Assembly (NCBI GenBank): GCA_947453475.1
Contig: CANGGK010000011.1
Location: 1 to 34,012 of the forward strand
Length of the DNA: 34,012 nucleotides
Reading direction: 5' to 3'
DNA from: Microbacteriaceae bacterium
Lineage (GTDB): Bacteria; Actinomycetota; Actinomycetes; Actinomycetales; Microbacteriaceae
The translations under genes were made by a program, and so were the position numbers. The first letter of the stretch is position 1; each line of letters starts with the position of its first letter. The notes below the pieces were generated by a model, which was not told the DNA's origin, did not search any database, and was given only the letters and a program-made list of their open reading frames with translations. This document shows, piece after piece, positions 1-7,805 of the stretch.

Positions 1-531
1 GGTTCGGTAACCGGAAACCTTGGCTTGGTGCGCTCACTCAGCTTCCCTCGCATGCTGCTTCCGGTGCAGGCCACCATCCAGCAGATTTTTAGCCTGCTTC
101 CGCAGTTGGTGTTATTGCTGCTCACCTGGTTGGTTTTCGCTCAGCCAATCACTTGGAACTGGCTGTTGCTGATTCCGGTGACCTTCTTGATGGTCATGTT
201 CAGCACCGGTCTAGCTCTGGTTTCGGCTCGACTCACCGTGCACATCCAAGACTTGACCAAGGTGATTCCATTCATCGTGCGAATCGTTTTCTACACCAGC
301 GGAATCTTCTTCAACATGGAGCACGTCTTGAAGAACTATCCGATCGCTCTTGAAATTGAAAAGTACAACCCGGTCTACGTGTTTGTCAGTTTGGCTCGAG
401 GCATTGGCGTGACCGGTTACAGCACCACGCCGTTTATGTGGTGGGCGGCGGTCGGCTGGGCCTTCGTAACGCTTGCTCTCGGCATCGTATTCTTCTGGAA
501 GGCGGAGGAGCGCTATGGCCGCGAAGACTAA
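1..531 (+). CDS. ABC-2 type polysaccharide/teichoic acid export permease (TagG/Wzm-like), 5' end missing
   Basis: This is the membrane subunit of an ABC exporter that would move a lipid-linked glycopolymer across the cytoplasmic membrane. The reading frame is open to the first base of the window, so the true start lies upstream; an internal TTG at 25 is not convincing as a start. The visible 176 codons hold about four hydrophobic segments (around codons 36-54, 56-76, 92-108 and 147-164), the usual C-terminal half of an ABC-2 permease. The call rests mainly on the partner: the next gene is a TagH/Wzt-type ATPase whose start lies 17 bp inside this gene. The family is clear from context and hydrophobic pattern, but substrate specificity cannot be read from the sequence. 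Confidence 0.8.
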   Translation, partial: GSVTGNLGLVRSLSFPRMLLPVQATIQQIFSLLPQLVLLLLTWLVFAQPITWNWLLLIPVTFLMVMFSTGLALVSARLTVHIQDLTKVIPFIVRIVFYTSGIFFNMEHVLKNYPIALEIEKYNPVYVFVSLARGIGVTGYSTTPFMWWAAVGWAFVTLALGIVFFWKAEERYGRED

Positions 532-1303
532 GAAGGTTGCAAAGCCGGTAAGCGATAAGCCGGTAGTAGTCGTTGACGATGTGCACATCATTTACAAGGT
601 TTTTGCAAGTGGTCGTCGAGCAACCAAGGCTGGTGCCGGCGGCGGCTTATTCTCACGCAAGATGCGTCTTCGCGAAGTGCATGCCGTAAAGGGTCTCAGC
701 TTCACCGTTTTCGAAGGTGAATCAGTCGGCATCATCGGCAGCAACGGTTCGGGTAAATCGAGCCTTATGCGCGCGATCGCCGGCCTCACGCCGATTCAGG
801 GAGGTGCGGTTTATGCATCAGCTAAGCCGGCACTGCTCGGTGTTGGTGCAGTGCTACTTCCAAATCTTTCCGGTGAAAAAAACATTCTTCTCGGTGGTCT
901 GGCAATGGGCTTTGGTCGCAAGGACATGCTCGAAAATACCGCGGCCATCACAAAGTTTGCCGGCCTAGAAGAGTTCATCGACCTACCGATGCGCACCTAC
1001 TCATCGGGAATGTCGGCGCGACTTCGTTTCGCCATCGCGGCATCACGAGACCACGACATCCTGATCATCGACGAGGCTCTGGCAGTTGGTGACCAGGAGT
1101 TCCGCAACCGTTCTGAAGCACGCATGCGTGAGATGCGCGACAGTGCCGGCACCGTTTTCTTGGTTAGCCACAGCATGAAGTCGATTCTCGACACCTGCAC
1201 CCGTGTGATCTGGATCGAAAAGGGTGAACTCATCATGGATGGCGACCCGATTGAGGTCATCAATGCCTACAACGTTCACACCGGCTCTGACACGATCGAC
1301 TAG
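515..1303 (+). CDS. ABC transporter ATP-binding protein, polysaccharide/teichoic acid export (TagH/Wzt-like)
   Basis: This ATPase would power the permease encoded just upstream. It has 262 residues with Walker A GSNGSGKS, the ABC signature YSSGMSARLRF, Walker B DILIIDEALAVGD and a switch histidine in VSHS. The DEALAVGD form of Walker B and the YSSGM signature are typical of the TagH/Wzt exporter subfamily. The start is the ATG at 515, preceded by GGAGGAG at 503-509; a longer in-frame ORF beginning at 473 would lie deep in the permease gene. The protein ends shortly after the nucleotide-binding domain, so it lacks the C-terminal carbohydrate-binding domain found in some Wzt proteins. It is translationally coupled to the permease and sits 2 bp before the next glycosyltransferase. 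Confidence 0.9.
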   Translation: MAAKTKKVAKPVSDKPVVVVDDVHIIYKVFASGRRATKAGAGGGLFSRKMRLREVHAVKGLSFTVFEGESVGIIGSNGSGKSSLMRAIAGLTPIQGGAVYASAKPALLGVGAVLLPNLSGEKNILLGGLAMGFGRKDMLENTAAITKFAGLEEFIDLPMRTYSSGMSARLRFAIAASRDHDILIIDEALAVGDQEFRNRSEARMREMRDSAGTVFLVSHSMKSILDTCTRVIWIEKGELIMDGDPIEVINAYNVHTGSDTID

Positions 1304-1305
1304 CC

Positions 1306-2322
1306 ATGGCGGTTTCTAGCCCTGCGGTAACCGTCATCATGCCGGTGCTAAACGAAGAATCACATCTCGAAGCCTCCGTGCAGAGCATCCTCGAGCAGGC
1401 CTATCCTGGCGAGCTTGAAATCATCCTTGCCCTAGGCCCATCGCACGACAAAACCAATGCTGTCGCCGCCGAAATTGCCAAGCGCGTACCTAGCCTGCGC
1501 TTCATCGATAACCCGCGCGGTTTGACCACGGTTGGTTTGAACGAAGCCATTCGCCAGGCTAAACACGACCTAATCGTGCGAGTCGATGCACACAGCGAAC
1601 TCGCACCCGGCTACATCGCTGACGGAATTCGCATTCTTTTAGAAGTCGGTGCCGATCAACTTGGCGGCATCATGGATGCCAAGGGCAAGAGCTCTTTTCA
1701 AAAAGCAGTCGCTTGGGCCTATAAGAGCCGGTTCGGAATCGGTGGCGCCAGCTATCACGTTGGTGGCCAAGCCGGCGAGGCAGAGAGCGCCTACCTGGGC
1801 ATCTTCAAAAAGTCTGCGCTAACTCGTGTAGCCGGGTACGACGAAGCGATCATCCGTGGTGAAGACTGGGATCTCGCTCAGCGCATTAAGAAGACCGGCG
1901 GCAAGGTGTGGTTCTCTCCAGAACTTCGAGTCACCTACTGGCCCCGCGGGCGTTTCTCAAATCTCATCAAGCAGTTCTACTCGACAGGTATCTGGCGCGG
2001 TGACCTAACCCGTCGCGACATCCGAGGTGCGTCAACGAGATATTTCGCACCACCAGTTTTGGTTCTCGGTTTGGGCATTGGTCTGGTTCTAATGGCTGTC
2101 GGAAACATCCTTGGTATTTTGCCTTGGGCTGGCTATGCCGCAGCAATCCTGGCTCTTGCGGTTACGGCCTCGGGTCTTTCGCTCAAGTCGAGAATTGCTC
2201 TGATGATTGCTTTGCCGACCATGCACTTGAGTTGGGGCTTTGGTTTCATCAAGGGTTTCATTTTGGGCGCCGGTACGACTATCGATAAGGGGCGATTGTC
2301 GGGTAAGGCGGCTGGCAAATGA
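1306..2322 (+). CDS. Family 2 glycosyltransferase with C-terminal membrane segments (ExoA-like)
   Basis: This is a predicted inverting sugar transferase acting at the inner face of the membrane. It has 338 residues. The GT-A fold starts with VTVIMPVLNEE (about residues 9-19). The acidic metal/nucleotide motif is VDAHS (93-97), the form seen in succinoglycan-type ExoA enzymes, and a GEDWDLAQR motif lies near residue 186. Two or three hydrophobic segments follow between about 247 and 325. It starts 2 bp after the ABC ATPase stop and overlaps the next gene by 4 bp (ATGA), so it belongs to the glycopolymer operon. Donor and acceptor cannot be inferred. Confidence 0.87.
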   Translation: MAVSSPAVTVIMPVLNEESHLEASVQSILEQAYPGELEIILALGPSHDKTNAVAAEIAKRVPSLRFIDNPRGLTTVGLNEAIRQAKHDLIVRVDAHSELAPGYIADGIRILLEVGADQLGGIMDAKGKSSFQKAVAWAYKSRFGIGGASYHVGGQAGEAESAYLGIFKKSALTRVAGYDEAIIRGEDWDLAQRIKKTGGKVWFSPELRVTYWPRGRFSNLIKQFYSTGIWRGDLTRRDIRGASTRYFAPPVLVLGLGIGLVLMAVGNILGILPWAGYAAAILALAVTASGLSLKSRIALMIALPTMHLSWGFGFIKGFILGAGTTIDKGRLSGKAAGK

Positions 2323-3506
2323 GTCGACTTGCTAGCTTGAAGAAGTTTGCTCCCATGCGCTTGGCCGGAGCGGCTAAGCGCCGAGCGGCCACCAAGGTTC
2401 GCGCCGTTCAATACCAGCTAGACCTCAAACGTCCTTTGGCAAACGCTGTTCTCTTCGAGTCGTTTCAGGGCAAAGTTATCGGCGATAGCCCGTATGACAT
2501 TTTTCTTGTTCTTCAGCAGGCTCGCCCAGACCTTAAATTCATCTGGGTTACCGCACCTGCCACTAAGGCTCCGGTCGGAGCCACCGGCGTTGCCTTCGGT
2601 TCGCGGGCATACTTGCAGGCATTGGCCACAGCCAAGTACTTGGTCAATAACTCGAACTTTCCACCGTATTTTCGCAAGGCTACCGGTCAGGTTTATTTGC
2701 AAACCTGGCACGGCACTCCGCTGAAGCGCCTCGGCAGAGACATCGCTCAAAACAATCTCACCAAGAGTTACTTAGACACCATGGATCGCGAGGCAAAGGC
2801 CTGGGATTACCTAATCTCACCTAATGCCTTTTGCACCGAGATTTTTCCGAGCTGCTTTGGCTACACCGGCGAGATTCTAGAAACTGGCTACCCGCGCAAC
2901 GATAAGTTGAGCAACGCAACCTCTGCCGAACGCCAGCGAATTCGTGAATCAATCGGCGTTAGCGACCCATCGGTGACCTTAGTTATGTATGCGCCAACCT
3001 GGCGTGATTACAGCCGCACGGCAACCGGCAACTGGCAATCGGTTTTCTACCTGGATGAAAACATCGAGTTACCGGAGGGTTTCAAACTCATCTATCGTGG
3101 CCACAGCAATACCCACGAGGCCCACAAGGATGGCGGAAACGACCGATTCATTGACGTCACCCGTTACCCCAACATCACCGACCTTTATCTCGCCGCTGAT
3201 GCTCTGATCACCGATTATTCATCGGTTATGTTCGATTTCACGGTCACCGGCAAGCCGCTTATCTTCATGACTCCTGACCTAGAGCGTTACCGCGCCGAGC
3301 GGGGCTTCTATTTTGACTTCGAAGCCGAGGCGCCGGGGCCGATTCTAAACACCGAGGCGGAGGTTCTTCAGGCCCTGCAAAGTCTCGATGAAATCTCAAC
3401 AAGTTATCAGGCTAAGTACAGAGCTTGGCAGCTAAAGTTTGATGCACACGAGGATGGAAAAGCCGCCTCGAGGGTTATCGCCAAGGTCTTTACGGAGGGC
3501 AAATAA
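2319..3506 (+). CDS. CDP-glycerol glycerophosphotransferase family protein (TagB/TagF-like)
   Basis: Members of this family transfer glycerol-phosphate or ribitol-phosphate from the CDP-activated form to a growing teichoic acid. The 395-residue protein shows the family motifs in order: TWHGTPLKRLG with the conserved His near residue 131, RGHSN with a His near 262, and a DALITDYSSVMFDF block with DYSS at about 299-302. The length fits a catalytic domain with only a short N-terminal extension, so it is smaller than multidomain TagF. It overlaps the preceding glycosyltransferase by 4 bp and shares one base with the next (TAATG). This gene is the main reason to call the locus teichoic-acid-like. 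Whether it primes or polymerises cannot be decided from sequence. Confidence 0.88.
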   Translation: MSRLASLKKFAPMRLAGAAKRRAATKVRAVQYQLDLKRPLANAVLFESFQGKVIGDSPYDIFLVLQQARPDLKFIWVTAPATKAPVGATGVAFGSRAYLQALATAKYLVNNSNFPPYFRKATGQVYLQTWHGTPLKRLGRDIAQNNLTKSYLDTMDREAKAWDYLISPNAFCTEIFPSCFGYTGEILETGYPRNDKLSNATSAERQRIRESIGVSDPSVTLVMYAPTWRDYSRTATGNWQSVFYLDENIELPEGFKLIYRGHSNTHEAHKDGGNDRFIDVTRYPNITDLYLAADALITDYSSVMFDFTVTGKPLIFMTPDLERYRAERGFYFDFEAEAPGPILNTEAEVLQALQSLDEISTSYQAKYRAWQLKFDAHEDGKAASRVIAKVFTEGK

Positions 3507-4627
3507 TGCGCTCAAGCCTGATTGCACTGGCAAGAAAGATGCTTGCCCAAGGGCCAGTTCCTAACCTGAAGTATTTCGCACTTCGCGCACTTTGGAAGCT
3601 CTCGTATCTGGCTCGTCAAACCGATGAGTCGGCTCCCAAAGTGACTCTCATTTTGCCGGTCTACAACGTCGAAGAGTATCTAGCCGATTGCCTGTTGAGC
3701 ATCCGTGCCCAGCGTTGGCCAAATCTTGAAATCATCGCCGTCAATGACGGTTCAACAGACTCATCGCTACAAATTCTCGAGGAGTTTGCCGCCAGCACCC
3801 CATACCTGCGGGTCATCACACAAGAAAACGGCGGGCTCGGTGCAGCTAGAAACACCGGTCTAGATGCAATCGAGGCAACCGAATACGTGATGTTCGCCGA
3901 CTCGGATGACTTGCTACCGGTGGGCTCCATCGAGCGCTTTGTTCGCCAGGCCGAGGCCAGCGGCAACTCCCTGGTAGTTGGTAAAACCTACTGTTTCTAT
4001 GGTGCCCGATACTTTGAGCGCGCCTCGTCTGCAGTGTTGTTCGAGCGCGATTCAGAATCTGCGACTGTCGACGAGTTTCCTGAGGTTCTCGGCGACGTGA
4101 CCGCGTGGAACAAGCTCTTTGCCTGGTCATTCTGGCAAAAGTACAAACTACGATTCCCCGAGGGCGTTGCCTACGAAGACATGGCTCTGATGGCTAGCGC
4201 CTATCTTGCGGCCGGCAAGTTTGACCTGATTTCCGCCAAATCATATTTCTGGCGAGTTCGCGCCGAGGGGCAGTCGTTATCTCAGCGCAAGACCGAACTA
4301 AAGAGCCTGAACGACCGACTCCACGCCATCGCCTTGATCGACAAGTATGTGCGCGCTGCCGTGACCAAGGGCTTGGTTCAGCCAGAAGTTCACACCGAAT
4401 ACGTTCGTCACATGATTAGCCTCGACTTTGAGCTATTCGCGCCAGAGCTCGCCAGGTCGAGCGAAGAGTTTTTTGCCGCGTACAAGGCGAGTGCAAACCT
4501 GCTACTCAGTGAAGCCACCGGTGAAGATTGGGCAGCTAGTCAGGGCAAGCATCGCAAGGTTGTTTGGGCTGCAATGCATGGCTCGCGCGAGCAAACCCTA
4601 AAAGTTCTACGAGAGGTACAGGAATGA
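3506..4627 (+). CDS. Family 2 glycosyltransferase (EpsJ/TagA-context type)
   Basis: A second GT-A fold glycosyltransferase of the glycopolymer operon, 373 residues. The N-terminal 45 residues are basic. They are followed by VTLILPVYNVEEYL, NDGSTDSS and the metal-binding DSDD at about residues 132-135 within YVMFADSDD. A conserved DVTAWNKLF stretch and YEDMAL follow, as in capsule and teichoic acid side-chain transferases of this subfamily. No membrane span is evident. The ATG at 3506 shares a base with the previous stop codon, and the stop overlaps the start of the following lipoprotein gene (ATGA). The sugar donor cannot be inferred. Confidence 0.87.
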   Translation: MRSSLIALARKMLAQGPVPNLKYFALRALWKLSYLARQTDESAPKVTLILPVYNVEEYLADCLLSIRAQRWPNLEIIAVNDGSTDSSLQILEEFAASTPYLRVITQENGGLGAARNTGLDAIEATEYVMFADSDDLLPVGSIERFVRQAEASGNSLVVGKTYCFYGARYFERASSAVLFERDSESATVDEFPEVLGDVTAWNKLFAWSFWQKYKLRFPEGVAYEDMALMASAYLAAGKFDLISAKSYFWRVRAEGQSLSQRKTELKSLNDRLHAIALIDKYVRAAVTKGLVQPEVHTEYVRHMISLDFELFAPELARSSEEFFAAYKASANLLLSEATGEDWAASQGKHRKVVWAAMHGSREQTLKVLREVQE

Positions 4628-5130
4628 AGCTCAAAAATCTAGTATCAACGGCCGCAGCTCTTTCGGCGGTCACGCTAGCGGGTATCAGCCTGGCTGGCTG
4701 TTCGATTCTCTACCCCAACTGGAACACCACAGCCGGGCCGGGCGACACCTCAACCCCGTCTGCGAGTTCCTCTGCCCAAGCAACCGAAAGCGCCAGCCCT
4801 ACGCCAACACCAACACCTACGGTCGCAATGAAAAAAGCGCAGATTTCGGTGCTTGACTCGGGTGTTGACACCGCGGGCAACGTGATTTTTGCGGTTGCCG
4901 AGGTAACCAATGTTGTCGAAGATGGCGGCACCTGCACCCTCACTTTCATTGGCGCGGGCAAGAGTAAGACGGTTTCTGGCAAGGCAGAATCAAACGCTAC
5001 CGACACCCAGTGTCACCCTCTCGAATTGTCATTAGTTGGCCTGCCAAAGGGTGCTGGTCTCATCACAATCACCTATAGTTCATCAACCCACACCGGCACT
5101 TCACAAGCAACCGCGGTAACTATTCCTTGA
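4624..5130 (+). CDS. Small secreted lipoprotein, function unknown
   Basis: A 168-residue predicted lipoprotein. The N-terminus has two lysines, a hydrophobic run and the lipobox LAGC with the lipidated cysteine at residue 26. A Ser/Thr/Pro-rich tether follows (about residues 36-65, with repeated Thr-Pro). The remaining ~100 residues look like a compact beta-rich domain with two cysteines (in GGTCTL and DTQCHP) that could form a disulphide. I chose the ATG at 4624, which overlaps the previous stop, because it places the signal peptide at the N-terminus; an in-frame ATG at 4564 would add 20 residues inside the previous gene. It is coupled to the glycosyltransferase before it and to the LysM protein after it, suggesting a role at the outer membrane face or wall. 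I do not recognise the C-terminal domain. Confidence 0.75.
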   Translation: MKLKNLVSTAAALSAVTLAGISLAGCSILYPNWNTTAGPGDTSTPSASSSAQATESASPTPTPTPTVAMKKAQISVLDSGVDTAGNVIFAVAEVTNVVEDGGTCTLTFIGAGKSKTVSGKAESNATDTQCHPLELSLVGLPKGAGLITITYSSSTHTGTSQATAVTIP

Positions 5131-7796
5131 TAAAAAGCGGTCTCCACAAACTAATAGGGCTCGCAGCATCCGCGCTGCTGGCCTTTATTGGCGTGACCGC
5201 TCTTGATGTATCCGTGCCGGCAGCTAATGCCGCAGATGCCTCGCGTTTCGACCCCGGGCTAATAATCAGCGACAGCGTTTTTTATGATTTTGGCACTATG
5301 AAAGTCGCCGATATCCAACGATTTCTCGAGAGCAAGGTTCCGGTTTGTAAGGCCAAGGCTGGTGACCCAACCTGTCTTCGAAACTATGTTGACGACGAGC
5401 TAGATAAGCCCGGCGAAGACGGCAAGTGTTTGCCGATGGCGGCGAAACCGGCTCAAACGGCAGCTCAAATCATCTTTGATATTGCTCACGCCTGCAGCAT
5501 CAACCCCAAGGTGCTGCTGGTTGTGCTTCAAAAAGAACAAGGACTTATTCAGTCGGTAAACCCGACTCCATATATGTACAAGGCGGCGATGGGCTTTGGC
5601 TGCCCAGACTCTGACCCGGCCATTTGTGGCAAGGTTCACTCGGGGCTTTTCAATCAGCTCTACAAGGCTGCCGGGCAGTTGCAATGGTACGGCGACCCAC
5701 GAGGCTCGTTCACCTATATGAAAGTTGGACGAACCTCCAACATTCGATACAGTCCTACAGCTAGCTGTGGCACCAAGCCGGTTTTGATCAAGAGCATTGC
5801 CACGACCGCGCTCTATTACTACACGCCTTATACGCCTAATGACGCTGCGCTTAAGAACCTTTATGGTTCGGGCGATGCCTGTAGCGCCTATGGAAACCGA
5901 AACTTCTGGCGCTTTTATACCGACTGGTTCGGCAGCACCCTTGGTGGTGGCTTCTTGCTCAAGAGCGCAAGCAGCGGCACTTATTTGATAGTCGATAACA
6001 ACAAGTATTTGGTTACCGACCCCGACCTGTTGGCGGCCATTTCTCCACTGGGCCCAATCGGAACGATCTCGCAAGATTACCTAAACACTTTCGTTGATTC
6101 CGGTGCGCTCACCCGAGTCGTTAAGTCGGTTACCGGTCAGTATTACTTTGTTGAAGCCGGCAAGAAGTTCACCTTCAGCAGTTGTGACCTGGTTTCCCAG
6201 TTTGGCTTGGACTGTGCTGCCGCAGTTCAGCTGACCGCATCTCAATTGGCGGCATTCGCCAACGGTGGTTCGATGTCTACCTACCTACCGGGCGATGGAA
6301 CTTCTACCTATTTGATCAAGGATGGCTCGAAGCACGAGATTCTTGACCAGGCTTCAGTGCAGGCAGCTGGGCTAGCCTTGCCAGCCTTGAACAACGTGAG
6401 CATCAAGGCATTCAAGAGCCTGCCGTGGGGTGCACCGATTGCCAAAAATAACTCTCTAATTACCAACCGAACCAACGGCAAAAAAGCCTTGATCGTGTCT
6501 GGTCAGTATTTTGAAATCAACCCGCGAACAGCCGCAGATATCGACTTCAGCCAGTGGTTTAGTTCAAGCGCCGGCACCCTTTCAAGCGAGGGTGTCTCAA
6601 CGATAGATTCCCAAACGCCGATTCGAACCATTGCCGCGAATTCGACCGGCCAGGCCTATTTGCTAAGCGCCGTCGGTAAGCGCAAGATCACAAATGTCGA
6701 GTCTTTCACCGCCCTAGCCCCGACCTTAGCCGATGCGATTTTCGATGTGATTCCAAACACCCAGGATGAACCGCTTACGGCACCAAACCTGGTGCGAGCA
6801 ACAGGAGAGACCTCGGTTTACCTCGTGCGTTCGGGTCAACGTCGACTCACGATTTCTTCGGCAGATCGTTTAAAGTTTGGCCTAGAAAAGACCATGGTTG
6901 ATGAGGTCGCACCTTCGGCTTTCGATCAAATTGCGCTTGGCGAACCGGTGATTGCTCCCGGAGCCTTTGTTAAGGCAAACAACGCGGCAACCACGTATCT
7001 GATTGACGGTTTCAACCGAGCACTTCAGGTGTCAACCGAAGCCCAAGCAAAGACTTTGGGTCTGGCCAAACCTCGAGTTATAAAGCCTGAGTACCTAAAG
7101 GGTTACAACAAGAAGGCCAATGCCGACGGCCTAAAGTTTGGCTGCGATGGTGGCATCCTGGTGCCAATCGCTGGCAAGTTCCACTCAATCGATTCGTTAG
7201 ACGCAGCGGCGTATCCGGGTGTTGTAAATAACCTCGATGCTCTTACCTGTGCCCAACTTATTCGTTCAGATATTCAGCTCGGTCGATTTATTCGCACCCC
7301 CGATAAGGCGTTGTGGCTGGTCGCTGGTGGCAAAAAGCGCCTGATTGCCAACACCGCCGCCTACCTCGAACTCAAGGGCGAGCGATTCCCGCTTTTGGTT
7401 GTCGACGCAGCCTTTGGGGCCAAACTGCCAACCGGAGCAAAGGCGCCTGCGGTGCTTGGTGGTCGCGTAATCGGCCCAGATACATTGCCAACGACACCGG
7501 TGCCAAGCGTCAGCCCGACCCCGACCCCAACTCCAACCAAGACGGCCACCCCGACCCCGACCAAGGCGCCGACTCCGACACCAACTCCAAGCAAAACAAC
7601 CACGCCGACCAAGTCACCGACCCCGACCCCGACTCCGACGGCGTCTTCAAAGCCCTCAACCTATACGGTCGCAGCCGGAGACAACCTAACCAAGATTGCT
7701 GCCAAGTTCGGCGTAACCCAAGCTGCTCTAATGGCGGCCAACAAAATAACCAACCCGAACTCGATTCAGGTCGGTCAAAAGCTCGTCATTCCATAG
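5127..7796 (+). CDS. Secreted multi-repeat LysM wall-binding protein
   Basis: An 889-residue exported protein. In order it has a signal peptide (about 1-35, ending near ANAADA), a ~240-residue N-terminal domain (about 37-275), nine regular repeats (about 285-770), a Pro/Thr-rich spacer (about 790-843) and one C-terminal LysM domain (846-889, starting YTVAAGDNLTKIA), which binds peptidoglycan. The N-terminal domain has a helix with a conserved-looking Glu in LQKEQGLI (about 137), several cysteines and an aromatic NFWRFYTDWFGS end. It resembles, from memory, uncharacterised secreted proteins of Actinobacteria and Patescibacteria. A muralytic role is possible but unproven. The start is a TTG at 5127 overlapping the lipoprotein stop (TTGA), placing it in the glycopolymer operon. 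Confidence 0.83.
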   Translation: MIKSGLHKLIGLAASALLAFIGVTALDVSVPAANAADASRFDPGLIISDSVFYDFGTMKVADIQRFLESKVPVCKAKAGDPTCLRNYVDDELDKPGEDGKCLPMAAKPAQTAAQIIFDIAHACSINPKVLLVVLQKEQGLIQSVNPTPYMYKAAMGFGCPDSDPAICGKVHSGLFNQLYKAAGQLQWYGDPRGSFTYMKVGRTSNIRYSPTASCGTKPVLIKSIATTALYYYTPYTPNDAALKNLYGSGDACSAYGNRNFWRFYTDWFGSTLGGGFLLKSASSGTYLIVDNNKYLVTDPDLLAAISPLGPIGTISQDYLNTFVDSGALTRVVKSVTGQYYFVEAGKKFTFSSCDLVSQFGLDCAAAVQLTASQLAAFANGGSMSTYLPGDGTSTYLIKDGSKHEILDQASVQAAGLALPALNNVSIKAFKSLPWGAPIAKNNSLITNRTNGKKALIVSGQYFEINPRTAADIDFSQWFSSSAGTLSSEGVSTIDSQTPIRTIAANSTGQAYLLSAVGKRKITNVESFTALAPTLADAIFDVIPNTQDEPLTAPNLVRATGETSVYLVRSGQRRLTISSADRLKFGLEKTMVDEVAPSAFDQIALGEPVIAPGAFVKANNAATTYLIDGFNRALQVSTEAQAKTLGLAKPRVIKPEYLKGYNKKANADGLKFGCDGGILVPIAGKFHSIDSLDAAAYPGVVNNLDALTCAQLIRSDIQLGRFIRTPDKALWLVAGGKKRLIANTAAYLELKGERFPLLVVDAAFGAKLPTGAKAPAVLGGRVIGPDTLPTTPVPSVSPTPTPTPTKTATPTPTKAPTPTPTPSKTTTPTKSPTPTPTPTASSKPSTYTVAAGDNLTKIAAKFGVTQAALMAANKITNPNSIQVGQKLVIP
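5979..7395 (+). repeat. Nine coding repeats of about 53-59 residues within the LysM protein
   Basis: Each unit begins with a strand of the type YLI/V, a short turn with G and K/R, and a second strand ending in I or V (for example YLIKDGSKHEI and YLVRSGQRRLTI). This is followed by a helix-like stretch that often contains Gly-Leu. By position the units begin near residues 285, 339, 394, 452, 511, 564, 622, 675 and 728, a steady 53-59 residue period. The DNA is not repetitive, so the duplication is old. I found the repeats by eye and did not align them statistically. Confidence 0.65.
7491..7653 (+). repeat. Low-complexity Pro/Thr codon repeat (wall-spanning linker)
   Basis: Tandem copies of CCGACC/CCGACA-type hexamers encode Thr-Pro dipeptides between the last repeat unit and the LysM domain. 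Such spacers usually thread through the cell wall. Repeats of this kind are prone to length variation by slippage, and they also produce spurious long reading frames on both strands. Confidence 0.85.
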
Positions 7797-7805
7797 ACTT
7801 GACGC

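Noticed and set aside
5400-6074. 224-codon minus-strand reading frame
   Set aside because: It lies wholly inside the LysM protein gene, has no recognisable domain and is rich in residues expected from antisense reading.
7361-7612. Val/Gly-rich minus-strand frame resembling a hydrophobic peptide
   Set aside because: It is produced by reading the Thr-Pro codon repeat in antisense.
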